Source: Deltaproteobacteria bacterium (GTDB lineage: Bacteria; Desulfobacterota; Binatia; DP-6). From it: DNA of 64,000 bases. The notes below the pieces were generated by a model. That model ran no database searches. It was given only the letters and a program-made list of their open reading frames with translations, and was not told where the DNA came from. The DNA lies in assembly GCA_005879795.1 (NCBI GenBank), contig VBKJ01000128.1:1-64000 (forward strand). The letters run 5' to 3'. This document shows, piece by piece, positions 22,493-30,610 of this stretch (its first letter is position 1; each line of letters begins with the position of its first letter). Made by a program: the position numbers and the translations under genes.

Positions 22493-23710
22493 CTACACGA
22501 GCGCCTGTGCGGCGCGCAGGCGGGCGATCTCCGCCTCGCTGTAGCCGCACACGTCGCGCAGGACCTGGTCGGTGTCGGCACCGAGGCAGGGCGCCACCCG
22601 GCGCACCCGGCAGTCGCTCTCCGACATCCGCCATGGGACGCCGACGTGCTTGCGGGTGCCGACGACCGGGTGGGGCAGCTCGACGAAGAAGCCGCGCGCG
22701 GCGAGGTGCGGATCCTCCGCGAGGTCGCGGTTGGTGGCGGCGGTGAAGGCCGCGACGCCGGCGCCCTGGAGGGTCGCGGTCGCCTCCTCGGGAGAGCGCG
22801 CGCGGGTCCAGGCGGTCACGATCTCCTCCAGCGCGTCCTCGTGGCGCTTGCGTGCGGCGGCGGTGGCGTAGCGCGGGTCGCTCGCCAGCTCGGGACAACC
22901 GACCGCCGCCGCGAAGCGGGCCCAGGCCGCGTCGTCCTCGACGGCGAGTGCGACCCAGCGGTCCTCGCCGGCGGCGCGGAAGACCCCGTGCGGCGCCATG
23001 TGCGGGTCCCGGTTGCCGTCGCGCTCGGGCGCGGCGCCGTTCATCGTCCAGGCGGTGATCGCCTCGGCGAGCACGGCCATCGAGGTCTCCCACTGCGAGA
23101 GGTCGATGTACTGGCCCTGGCCGGTGCGCGCTCGGTGGACGAGCGCCGCCAGCACCGCCACCGCGCCGTGCAGCCCGCCGGTCGGATCGCCGTACGAGAT
23201 GCCGACGTGCATGGGCGGGAAGCCGTGGTAGCCGGTCACCGAGGACATCCCCGAGAGGGGCACCTGCGCGGGCCCGTACGACACCTTGTCGGCGTCGGGG
23301 CCGGTCGCGCCGTAGCCGGAGAGCGCGATCATGACGAGATCGGCGCGGAGTGCGCGGAGCACGTCCCAGCCGAGGCCCATGCGCTCCATCACCCCTGCGG
23401 CGTAGTTCTCGACCACGACGTCGCTCGCGGCGCACAGGCGCTTGGCGGCCTCGATCGCCTCGGGCCGCTTCAGGTCGAGCACGATGCTCTTCTTCCCCTG
23501 GTTGTACTGGTTGAAGTAGCCGCTGCGGTCCGGGCTGGGCTCGAAGTCGGCGAAGGGCGGCAGGAGGCGCGTCACGCACGGGCGGGTCGCGGTCTCGACG
23601 CGGATGACCTCGGCGCCGAGGTGCGCGAGCTGGAGCGTGCAGAAGGGGCCCGCCCACACCCAGGTGAAGTCGGCGACGCGGATACCCGCGAGCGGCGCGC
23701 GGTCCGCCAT
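22493..23710 (-). CDS. CaiB/BaiF-family (class III) CoA-transferase
   Basis: 405 residues. Transfers CoA between carboxylic acids through an aspartyl-CoA thioester. The N-terminal Rossmann-like start GIRVADFTWVWAGPFCTLQLAH and HLGAEVIRVE are family hallmarks; the catalytic Asp is in ISYGDPTGGLHGAVAVL, and RTGQGQYIDLSQWE follows. Substrate unknown: relatives use carnitine, bile acids, formate/oxalate or aromatic succinates. It starts one base after the stop of the second CoA-transferase; such tandem pairs often form heteromeric enzymes. Confidence 0.88.
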   Translation of the reverse strand: MADRAPLAGIRVADFTWVWAGPFCTLQLAHLGAEVIRVETATRPCVTRLLPPFADFEPSPDRSGYFNQYNQGKKSIVLDLKRPEAIEAAKRLCAASDVVVENYAAGVMERMGLGWDVLRALRADLVMIALSGYGATGPDADKVSYGPAQVPLSGMSSVTGYHGFPPMHVGISYGDPTGGLHGAVAVLAALVHRARTGQGQYIDLSQWETSMAVLAEAITAWTMNGAAPERDGNRDPHMAPHGVFRAAGEDRWVALAVEDDAAWARFAAAVGCPELASDPRYATAAARKRHEDALEEIVTAWTRARSPEEATATLQGAGVAAFTAATNRDLAEDPHLAARGFFVELPHPVVGTRKHVGVPWRMSESDCRVRRVAPCLGADTDQVLRDVCGYSEAEIARLRAAQALV

Positions 23711-24904
23711 CTATACCACCCCCTCGCGGGCGAGCGCGGCCGCGTCGAGGCCGATCTCGGCCAGCACCTGGGCGGTGTGCTGGCCGAGGCAGGGCGCGGG
23801 CGCGCGCAGGGTCCACGGCGTGGCGGAGAGCTTGCAGGGCGCGCCCGGCACGGTGACCGCGCCGGCCACGGGGTGCGCGATCGTGGCGAAGAAGCCGCGT
23901 GCCTGGAGGTGCGGCGAGGCGAGCAGGTCCCCCATGGTCGACACCGGCGCGAGCGGGACCCGTCGGAGCTGCGCCGCCTCGTAGAGCTCGTGCACCGACT
24001 GCTCGCGGCACCACTCCTGGAGGAAGACCTGGAGCGCGTCGAAGTTGGCGCCGCGCGAGAGGCGGTCGGCGAAGAGCTCCATCGACGCCCACTCCGGGTT
24101 GCTCATGATGTCGACCAGGCTCTTCCACTGGTGCTCCTCGACGCAGCACAGGAAGATCCACCCGTCGCGGCACTCCATGAAGCAGAGCGGCTGGATCGGC
24201 TTCGCGCCGAGGCGTGACGCCGTCAGCCGACAGTAGGGCCAGAACTCGAAGGTGAGCTCGAGGATCGCCGCCACGCACTCCTGCGTCGACACCTCGACGT
24301 GCTCGCCGCGTCCGGTGGCGAGGCGGGCGAAGAGGGCGCCGAGCGAGCCGACGGCCGCGTTGAGCCCCGCCTGGAAGCCGGACTGGTCGCCGAACGCCTT
24401 GAGCGGCGGGAGGTCGGGACGGCTGGGCTCGCCGTTCAAGGCCGCGACGCCGCCCGCGCTCCAGGTGACGACGTCGGGGCCGCGGTAGCCGGCATGTGGG
24501 CCGGAGAGGCCGAAGGGCGCGATCGAGGTCATCACCAGCCCCGGGCGGGCGGCCGCCAGGCGCTCGTAGTCGAGGCCGCGGCCCGCCATCTCGCTCGGGT
24601 GGACGTCGTGCACCAGGAGGTCCGCCCGCGCCATCAGGCGCTCGAGGACCTCGCGCCCGCGCGGCCGGGTGAGGTCGAGGGTGATGCCCCGCTTGTTGGC
24701 GTTGAGATAGAGGAATAGGCCGCTCTTCTCGGGGTGCGGGACGTTGCCCGGAAAGGGGCCGCGTGCGCGCGTCGCGTCCCCCCCTGCGGGCGGCTCGACC
24801 TTGACCACTTGCGCGCCCAGGTCCGCGAGCAGCTTCGCGGCGTAGGCCGCGGCCACGCCGCTCCCGACCTCGAGCACGCTGAGGTGGTCGAGGGCCGCGG
24901 ACAT
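23711..24904 (-). CDS. CaiB/BaiF-family (class III) CoA-transferase, partner subunit
   Basis: 397 residues, related to the downstream gene. Features: LSVLEVGSGVAAAYAAKLLA, DLGAQVVKVEPPAGGD, the catalytic-region FGDQSGFQAGLNAAVGSL with the conserved Asp, and TGRGEHVEVSTQECVA. An unusual Trp/Cys-rich stretch (CRDGWIFLCCVEEHQWKSL) sits at about 240-258. It is packed between the small hypothetical gene (one base gap) and the other CoA-transferase (directly abutting), so the three are almost certainly one transcript. A heteromeric class III CoA-transferase, as in benzylsuccinate-type enzymes, is a reasonable inference. Confidence 0.88.
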   Translation of the reverse strand: MSAALDHLSVLEVGSGVAAAYAAKLLADLGAQVVKVEPPAGGDATRARGPFPGNVPHPEKSGLFLYLNANKRGITLDLTRPRGREVLERLMARADLLVHDVHPSEMAGRGLDYERLAAARPGLVMTSIAPFGLSGPHAGYRGPDVVTWSAGGVAALNGEPSRPDLPPLKAFGDQSGFQAGLNAAVGSLGALFARLATGRGEHVEVSTQECVAAILELTFEFWPYCRLTASRLGAKPIQPLCFMECRDGWIFLCCVEEHQWKSLVDIMSNPEWASMELFADRLSRGANFDALQVFLQEWCREQSVHELYEAAQLRRVPLAPVSTMGDLLASPHLQARGFFATIAHPVAGAVTVPGAPCKLSATPWTLRAPAPCLGQHTAQVLAEIGLDAAALAREGVV

Positions 24905-24905
24905 G

Positions 24906-25205
24906 TCAGCCGCCGCTTGCGAGCCGCACCAGCTCGGCGACCGTCGCGGGCTCCTCGAGGACCGCCAGGCGCGCCATGAGCTCGGTGTGCGAGTGCTCCT
25001 CCACCGCCCAGTCCTCGAAGACGCGCCAGTCCCCGCCGACGCGCTCGAGCACGCGCACCCGCTTCTGGTCGTCGGTCACGCCGATCGCGGCGCGCTCGCT
25101 CGGGGTCATCGCGAAGAGCGCGTAGCCCGCGCGCTTGCTGGTGACGAAGTACACCCGGGCGTCTCCTACCAGGCTCGCCCCGGCACCGGCAACCGAGAGG
25201 GCCAC
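24906..25205 (-). CDS. Small hypothetical protein, first gene of the CoA-transferase operon
   Basis: 99 residues from GTG 25205. Mixed alpha/beta composition: SLVGDARVYFVTSKRAGYALF, then KRVRVLERVGGDWRVFEDWA, and a C-terminal helix LEEPATVAELVRLASGG. No motif I can name. Ends one base before the CoA-transferase ATG, so it is translationally close and probably functionally linked. Confidence 0.65.
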   Translation of the reverse strand: MALSVAGAGASLVGDARVYFVTSKRAGYALFAMTPSERAAIGVTDDQKRVRVLERVGGDWRVFEDWAVEEHSHTELMARLAVLEEPATVAELVRLASGG

Positions 25206-25274
25206 GCCCTTCCGGGTTCACTTGATGCCGGCGATGCGCTAGGGATGCCAGGGCGGTGTGGCGGAGGTCCTCGC

Positions 25275-26138
25275 ATGAACCTGAAGCCCGGCCTGTCCTT
25301 CCTGCGCGAGGTGGCGGCGGAGTGGCGCAAGGACAACGCGCTCAGCCTGGGCGCCGCGCTCGCCTTCTACACGCTCTTCTCGCTCGCGCCGCTCCTCGTC
25401 CTGGTCGTCGCGATCGTGGGCCTGGTCTTCGGTCGCGCCGCCGCGCAGGGCGAGATCGTGGCGCGCGTCGGGGGCGCCGTCGGGCCGGAGGCGGCGAAGG
25501 TGATCGAGGGCATGATCGCACGGGCCAGCGCGCCCACCTCGGGGGTGATCGCCACGGTCGCGAGCCTCGCCACCATGCTGTTCGGCGCGTCGGGGGTCTT
25601 CGGCCAGCTCCAGACCTCGCTCAACCAGATCTGGGGCGTGACCGGCGGCCCCCGCCGCGGGGTGCGTAGCCTCGTTCGCCGGCGGGTCACTTCCTTCAGC
25701 CTGATCCTCGGCATCGGCTTCCTCCTCTTCCTTTCGCTCGTCGTGTCGGCCGTGCTCGCCGCCGTGAAGCAGCTCCTGGCCGAGCATCTGCCCGTGCTCG
25801 GCGCGCTGCTCCCACCGCTCAACTTCCTGGTCTCGCTCCTGATGATCACCGCCCTCTTCGCCCTCATCTTCAAGGTGCTGCCCGACGCGCGCATGCACTG
25901 GCGGGACGTGTGGCTCGGCGCGGCGGTGACCGCGCTCCTCTTCACGGCGGGGAAGGGGCTGATCGCCCTCTATCTCGGTCGCACCGGCCGCGCCTCGGTC
26001 TACGGCGCCGCCGCGTCGCTCGTCGTCCTCCTCTTGTGGGTCTACTACTCGGCGCAGATCCTGCTCGTCGGCGCCGAGTTCACCGAGGTGTACTCGCGCC
26101 GCTACGGCTCACGCCGCGCGGAGGCCGGGAGTGGTTAG
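25275..26138 (+). CDS. YihY/BrkB-family inner-membrane protein
   Basis: 287 residues from ATG 25275, with GGAGG about seven bases upstream. About six membrane helices: the family start WRKDNALSLGAALAFYTLFSLAPLL, a TLFGASGVFGQLQTSLNQIW-like signature (MLFGASGVFGQLQTSLNQIW), LLPPLNFLVSLLMITALFAL, and the end LLWVYYSAQILLVGAEFTEVY. Once annotated as RNase BN, the family's real role is uncertain. The TAG stop is the first three bases of the 205-bp palindromic element, so the native C-terminus may have been altered by its insertion. Confidence 0.85.
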   Translation: MNLKPGLSFLREVAAEWRKDNALSLGAALAFYTLFSLAPLLVLVVAIVGLVFGRAAAQGEIVARVGGAVGPEAAKVIEGMIARASAPTSGVIATVASLATMLFGASGVFGQLQTSLNQIWGVTGGPRRGVRSLVRRRVTSFSLILGIGFLLFLSLVVSAVLAAVKQLLAEHLPVLGALLPPLNFLVSLLMITALFALIFKVLPDARMHWRDVWLGAAVTALLFTAGKGLIALYLGRTGRASVYGAAASLVVLLLWVYYSAQILLVGAEFTEVYSRRYGSRRAEAGSG

Positions 26139-26340
26139 TGTGGTGTCCGCGCGGTGGCTTGTCGCGAGAGCGTCGAGCCGGGAGCCGAGGCGGGCGAGCG
26201 CAGCGACGACCGACGAGGCGTAGCCAAACACACGCGGCGCGTCCCGCGCCGCGGCCGCAGGAAAGAGGGAGGAGCGAGCACGCCCGCCGCAGGCCCCGGA
26301 TCGACGCTCGCAGCAAAGCCACCGTGCGGAAACCACACTA
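26136..26340. repeat. 205-bp palindromic element with TAGTGT...ACACTA ends (MITE-like)
   Basis: The left end TAGTGTGGTGTCCGCGCG and the reverse complement of the right end, TAGTGTGGTTTCCGCACG, match closely and stay similar for about 60 bases (shared CGGTGGCTT, GAGCGTCGA, CCGGG, GGCGGGCG). The centre is a perfect hairpin: CGCGGCGCG (26233-26241), three-base loop, CGCGCCGCG (26245-26253). The whole unit can fold into one long imperfect stem. Its first TAG is the stop codon of the YihY gene, and its last three bases (CTA) are the stop codon of the convergent gene. It has no coding capacity of its own. It could also serve as a bidirectional terminator. Confidence 0.75.
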
Positions 26341-27018
26341 GCGCTGCGCGCAGACGCCGAGCGTGCCGAAGCGGACGGCGCGCGAATAGGCGATGACGCG
26401 GAGCCCGTCCGGCCCGAACTCGCCGAGCGCCGCGTAGCCCTGGTCGGTGCTCAGGCTGCGCGACCAGTCCCACGTGGCGGCAAGCAGGCGCTCGCCGTGG
26501 ACGCGCTGCCAGAGGAGCGTGTCGAGGGCGATCTCGGGCGCGCTCCGCCGGCGGGGACGGTCGGGCGGCGCGGCGCCGAGGAGGCGGTCCTGATCGCCGT
26601 AGGTGCGGTTCAGGGTCTCGCCGAGCGGCTCGCGGCGCACCAGCCACCAGCCCGCCGCACAGGTCTCCTCGGCCGCGAAGGGCTGATCGTCGATCGTCCA
26701 CTCCGGCCGGAGGAGGTAGCCGACGCCCTTGTGGACGGCCGGGTCGAGGCCGGCCTGCAGGCGCGCGGCCAGGCGAAGCATGGTGAGCGGCCCCTCGGGA
26801 TCGCGCGGCAGGCGCAGCACGAGCATCTCGCCCGCGGCGCGCGCCCGTTCCAGGTCGGAGGGGCCGAAGGGCAGGCGCGCCACCGTCTTCTGCTCGGCCG
26901 GCGTCAGGACCGCGAGCGGATCGAAGCCGAGGGCGGCCGCGAGCTCGCGCGGCCCCAGCATCCCTCCCCCCAGCGCGCGTGTGGCGGCGTCCAGCCCGTG
27001 GATGTCACCCGGCCTCAT
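26338..27018 (-). CDS. Hypothetical protein co-translated with moaA
   Basis: 226 residues. The ATG overlaps the moaA stop (TGATG). Contains LGPRELAAALGFDPLAVLTP, a hydrophilic middle, and the C-terminal TLLWQRVHGERLLAATWDWS, SLSTDQGYAALGEFGPDGL and FGTLGVCAQR. I recognise no family; the Trp-rich C-terminal half looks globular. Coupling to moaA hints at molybdopterin-related work, but that is inference. Its stop codon is supplied by the palindromic element, so the original end of the protein may have been replaced. Confidence 0.65.
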   Translation of the reverse strand: MRPGDIHGLDAATRALGGGMLGPRELAAALGFDPLAVLTPAEQKTVARLPFGPSDLERARAAGEMLVLRLPRDPEGPLTMLRLAARLQAGLDPAVHKGVGYLLRPEWTIDDQPFAAEETCAAGWWLVRREPLGETLNRTYGDQDRLLGAAPPDRPRRRSAPEIALDTLLWQRVHGERLLAATWDWSRSLSTDQGYAALGEFGPDGLRVIAYSRAVRFGTLGVCAQR

Positions 27019-28049
27019 CACCCGCCGAGCTGGTACATCTCGCGCCGCTCCGTGGAGCGTCCGAGGTCGAGGCGGTGGCCGGTCGGCTTGAAACGGACGG
27101 CGCGCATGAGGATGTCGGTGACCGCCTCGGGCCCCCCGCCGGCGCGCAGCGTGCCGCGGACGTCGAGCTCGTCGTCGTTCAAGAGGCAGAGGTGGAAGCG
27201 GCCGTCGGCCGTGAGTCGCATGCGGTTGCAGTCGGCGCAGTACGGCTCGCTCACCGGGCTGATGAAGCCGACCACGCCGCGCGCGCGCGGCAGGCGGTAG
27301 TTGCGTGCCTCGTCGGCGCGCTCGACCGACGGCACGGGTGCCAGCGCGCCCAGGACGTCCGCGATGCGCGCGCGCGTCTCCGTGTTCGGGACGAGCCGCC
27401 CGCGCGCCAGCGCCGCCACGGCACCGGTGCCGAGTGGCATCGTCTCGATGAAGCGCACGTGCCACGGCCGCTCGAGCGTGAGCGCCGCAAGGGGCACGAC
27501 GTCCTCCTCGTTGAAGCCGCGCGCAACCACCACGTTCAGCTTGATGGGGCAGAGCCCCGCGGCCTCGGCCGCCTCGATCCCGGCCCAGATCTCGGCGAGC
27601 GTGCCCCGGCGCATGATGCGGGCGAGGCGGCGCGGATCGAGGCTGTCGAGGTGGATGTTCACGCGCCGCAGCCCGGCCGCAGCGAGCGGCGCCGCGAGCG
27701 CGGGCAGGCGCACGCCGTTGGTGGTCATGGTCAGGTCGCCGAGGCCCGGCAGGCGCGCCAGGCGCGCGACGATCTCGAGCAGGTCGGCGCGCAGCGTCGG
27801 CTCGCCGCCGGTCAGGCGGAGCTTCCGGAAGCCCACGGCGAGCGCGGCGCGGGCCACGGTCTCGATCTCGGCCGCGGTCAGGACGTCGGCGGGCGGGGCG
27901 AGCGCCGGGCCGTCGAGCGGCATGCAGTAGACGCAGCGGAGGTTGCAGTGGTCGATGAGGGAGATACGCAGGTAGTCGATCTCGCGGCCGAAGGCGTCGC
28001 GCGGCACGGGCGCATCTTCGGCCCGGCGCCGGGCCAAGTCAATTCGCAC
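27018..28049 (-). CDS. moaA: GTP 3',8-cyclase (molybdenum cofactor biosynthesis)
   Basis: Radical-SAM enzyme for the first step of molybdopterin synthesis; 343 residues. N-terminal cluster motif CNLRCVYC (CxxxCxxC) after YLRISLIDH, the GGE motif in KLRLTGGEPTLR, and the second [4Fe-4S] ligands in the C-terminal half, EPYCADCNRMRLTADG plus FHLCLL. The tail ends in GG (MYQLGG), the MoaA double-glycine needed for catalysis. No moaC or other moa genes are in the window. Translation is coupled to the following hypothetical gene. Confidence 0.95.
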   Translation of the reverse strand: MRIDLARRRAEDAPVPRDAFGREIDYLRISLIDHCNLRCVYCMPLDGPALAPPADVLTAAEIETVARAALAVGFRKLRLTGGEPTLRADLLEIVARLARLPGLGDLTMTTNGVRLPALAAPLAAAGLRRVNIHLDSLDPRRLARIMRRGTLAEIWAGIEAAEAAGLCPIKLNVVVARGFNEEDVVPLAALTLERPWHVRFIETMPLGTGAVAALARGRLVPNTETRARIADVLGALAPVPSVERADEARNYRLPRARGVVGFISPVSEPYCADCNRMRLTADGRFHLCLLNDDELDVRGTLRAGGGPEAVTDILMRAVRFKPTGHRLDLGRSTERREMYQLGG

Positions 28050-28062
28050 GCCCCGCTCTGGG

Positions 28063-29064
28063 TCAGCTCGGCCGCTCGGCGAGCCCGTGCGTCAGGGCGA
28101 AGAGCGCGCTCCGGTACGGCGAGTCGGGGAGCTCCGCGAGCGTGGCCAGCGCGGCGTCGGTGTGGGCGCGCGCCCGCTCCGCGACGGCGGTGAGGACGCC
28201 CGTAAGGCGGATGCGCGCGAGCCCGGCCTCGATGTCCGCGGCCACGAGGCGCTCGCTGGCGAAGAGACGGGCGAGCTCGCCGTCGCGCGCGAGGGCGAGC
28301 ACGATCGGCAGGGACGGATTGCCGTCGCGCAGGTCGACGCCGCGCGGCTTGCCGGTGAGCGCGGGCTGGCCCTCGACGTCGAGCAGGTCGTCGCTCATCT
28401 GGAAGGCGAGGCCCAGGTGGCGGCCGCACGAGCCCATCGTGTCGACGAGCGCCGGCGGCGCGCCGGCCAGGTGCGCCGCCGTGCGCGCGCCCGCCGCGAA
28501 CAGCGAGGCCGTCTTGCGCTCGACGATCTCGAGGTAGTCGGAAACGGTAACCGCCGGATTATGCCGGAAGCGCCCCTGCATGATCTCGCCCTCGGTCAGG
28601 CTGATGCACGCCTCGGCCGCCCAGCGGATGACCTCGGGCTCGAAGCCCGCGCAGAGCGCGAAGGCTCGGCTGAAGAGGAAGTCGCCCGTGACCAGTGTGT
28701 CGGCGACGCCGAAGGTGCTGGGGGCCGAGGGCCGGCCGCGGCGCGTCTCGCCCCGGTCGATGATGTCGTCGTGCAGGAGGGTGGCGGAGTGGATCAGCTC
28801 GAGCGCGACCGCCGCCAGGGTCGCATCGGCGCGCCGCAGAAGCGGCCGCTCGCCCGCCGAGGCGTGGTAGACGAGCAGGACGACGAGCGGGCGGACGCGC
28901 TTGCCGCCCGCCGCGACGAGGTGCGTGGCGATCGCGTGCAGACGGTCCTCGCGTGAGCGGAGCTCGGCGTCGAGCCGCGCCTCGATCCGGACGAGGTCCT
29001 CCTCGATGGCCGGCGGGAGGGGCGGGGTGGCGGCGGCCGCGGCGCTGTCGGCGAGGGTCTTCAC
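28063..29064 (-). CDS. Trans-polyprenyl diphosphate synthase (octaprenyl/farnesyl type)
   Basis: Head-to-tail prenyl chain elongation, probably for the quinone side chain. 333 residues from GTG 29064, or 360 from an ATG at 29145. First Asp-rich motif LLHDDIIDRGETRRGRPS, second FQMSDDLLDVEG, and the GGKRVRPLVVLL start of the fold are intact. I prefer the GTG because a TTGACT-17-TTGATT promoter-like pair lies in the stretch the longer form would have to translate, but this is not settled. Residues just before the first Asp motif (ALELIHSATLLHDD) suggest a long-chain product. It ends 13 bases before moaA on the same strand. Confidence 0.88.
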   Translation of the reverse strand: MKTLADSAAAAATPPLPPAIEEDLVRIEARLDAELRSREDRLHAIATHLVAAGGKRVRPLVVLLVYHASAGERPLLRRADATLAAVALELIHSATLLHDDIIDRGETRRGRPSAPSTFGVADTLVTGDFLFSRAFALCAGFEPEVIRWAAEACISLTEGEIMQGRFRHNPAVTVSDYLEIVERKTASLFAAGARTAAHLAGAPPALVDTMGSCGRHLGLAFQMSDDLLDVEGQPALTGKPRGVDLRDGNPSLPIVLALARDGELARLFASERLVAADIEAGLARIRLTGVLTAVAERARAHTDAALATLAELPDSPYRSALFALTHGLAERPS

Positions 29065-29079
29065 GGCGGAGGCGAGGCG

Positions 29080-29108
29080 AATCAACGAGAACGGGCCCCC
29101 AAAGTCAA
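29080..29108 (-). promoter_or_regulatory. Possible sigma-70-type promoter for the polyprenyl synthase gene
   Basis: On the minus strand TTGACT (29108-29103) and TTGATT (29085-29080) are 17 bases apart, and the GTG start lies 15 bases beyond. The -35 is near perfect, the -10 weak. It lies in the short gap facing the divergent mrp gene. Confidence 0.4.
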
Positions 29109-29182
29109 GGACGGGCGCGGAGTGCCCGGCGATCGCAGGCAACATTGCACTCGCGCGGGGCCGCGGCTAGTGTCCGGCGGGC

Positions 29183-30262
29183 ATGGCGGAGCTCACGCCC
29201 GAGCGGGTGCGCGAGGCGCTTCGCACCGTCCTCTTCCCGAACTTTCGGCGCGACATCGTGACCCTCGGCATGGTGGGCGAGGACATCGCGATCGCGGGGG
29301 ACACCGTGCGCCTGCACGTGCGCCCGGGGACCGACAAGCCCGAGGCGCTGCAGCAGCTGGCGCACGCGATCGACGCCGCGCTCCGCCGTCTTCCCGGCGT
29401 CGTGCACGTCGACGTGCACTTCGCGCGTGCCGAGGAGGGGAGGGGGCGCGATCCCTTCACCGAGCGCGCGGCGCTGCCCGGCGTGGCGCACATCGTCGCG
29501 GTGGCGAGCGCGAAGGGCGGGGTCGGCAAGTCGACCGTGGCCGTCAACCTGGCGCTCGGGCTGGCGGGCGAGGGACGCCGGCGCGTCGGGCTCGTCGATG
29601 CCGACGTCTACGGTCCGAGCCTGCCCATCATGCTGGGCACCGACGCACGCCCGCGCGTCACACCGGACAAGCGCATCCATCCCCTCGAGCGGTACGGGAT
29701 CAAGCTCATGTCCATGGGCTTCTTCCTCGACGAGCAGTCGCCGGTCATCTGGCGCGGGCCGATCGTCATGGGCGTCGTGCGGCAGTTCCTGCGCGACGTG
29801 GAGTGGGGCGAGCTGGATTTCCTCGTCGTGGACCTCCCGCCGGGGACGGGCGACGCGCCGCTCACGCTGGTCCAGCAGGTGCCGGTCACGGGCGCGGTCA
29901 TCGTGACCACGCCGCAGGACGTGGCGCTCCTCGACACGGGGCGGAGCATGGGGATGTTCCTGCAGGTGAACACACCCGTGCTGGGCGTGGTGGAGAACAT
30001 GAGCGGCTACCTCTGCCCGCGCTGCGGGACGGAGGATCCGATCTTCGGCCGGGGCGGGGCCGAGGCGCTGGCGGCCCGCTTCGGCGTGCCCGTGCTGGCG
30101 CGTATCCCGCTCGTCGCCGCCCTGCGCGAGGGCGGCGATGCCGGGCGCCCGCTGGTCGCCGCCCAGCCGGAGCACCCGGTGAGCCGGCTCTTCGCCGCGC
30201 TCGCGGCGCGGGTGGCCGAGACGGTGGCACCGTCCGGCGCAGCTGCGGCCGCGCCCGCCTGA
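29183..30262 (+). CDS. mrp: Mrp/ApbC (NBP35-like) iron-sulfur cluster carrier ATPase
   Basis: P-loop ATPase that carries [4Fe-4S] clusters to target proteins; 359 residues. An N-terminal MIP18/DUF59-like domain (1-90, with ELTPERVREALRTV) is followed by the deviant Walker A VASAKGGVGKSTVAVNLAL, DADVYGPSLP, the VVDLPPGTGDAPLT switch, and the cluster-binding CxxC in SGYLCPRCGTEDPIFG. It is read divergently from the polyprenyl synthase. MoaA and UDG nearby are Fe-S enzymes and possible clients. Confidence 0.93.
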   Translation: MAELTPERVREALRTVLFPNFRRDIVTLGMVGEDIAIAGDTVRLHVRPGTDKPEALQQLAHAIDAALRRLPGVVHVDVHFARAEEGRGRDPFTERAALPGVAHIVAVASAKGGVGKSTVAVNLALGLAGEGRRRVGLVDADVYGPSLPIMLGTDARPRVTPDKRIHPLERYGIKLMSMGFFLDEQSPVIWRGPIVMGVVRQFLRDVEWGELDFLVVDLPPGTGDAPLTLVQQVPVTGAVIVTTPQDVALLDTGRSMGMFLQVNTPVLGVVENMSGYLCPRCGTEDPIFGRGGAEALAARFGVPVLARIPLVAALREGGDAGRPLVAAQPEHPVSRLFAALAARVAETVAPSGAAAAAPA

Positions 30263-30610
30263 GAGGCCGAGCCGCCCTCGCGCCGGTTGTCTCGCCGCCG
30301 GGCCGCGGTCATGGTCCGCGCCAACCGACGCGACCTGCGAGGGCGGGGTGTCCTGGCAGAACCGAGCAGTGCGCGGTGGTGCGACCGGCCGACTGCTGCG
30401 TGCCGAACCCCGACGACCCGAGACGGAGTCGCAGCTCCTCGCCCAGGCGCGCGCGATCCATCCCGAGCGCGACTTCCCGCCCGACTTCCCGTCCCGCTTC
30501 CGAAAGAAATAGAGCACGCGCGTCGATCGGGCGATTTACAGGCCTCCCCCCGTTGAGTATATGGGGCGCGCCCGTGCACGGGCCGGCGGCGGCGCACGCG
30601 AGCGAAGCGT
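30263..30610. other. Intergenic region between mrp and the inositol-phosphate synthase gene
   Basis: No gene I can support well. An open stretch ending at 30512, ETESQLLAQARAIHPERDF then PPDFPSRFRKK, looks somewhat protein-like and could be a ~54-residue gene from GTG 30348, but it lacks a clear ribosome binding site and family. The last 80 bases hold the promoter of the next gene. Confidence 0.3.
30535..30563 (+). promoter_or_regulatory. Promoter of the inositol-phosphate synthase operon
   Basis: TTTACA (30535-30540), a 17-base spacer, and TATATG (30558-30563) give a good sigma-70-type match. The start codon is 47 bases downstream. Confidence 0.5.

Noticed and set aside
29168-29181. TAGTGTCCGGCGG before mrp, like the ends of the palindromic elements
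   Set aside because: No inverted partner is found nearby and it is too short to call a partial copy.
30287-30556. An 89-codon open frame between mrp and ino1
   Set aside because: Low-complexity Arg/Pro composition and no start signal; another frame in the same place looks slightly more protein-like, but neither is convincing.
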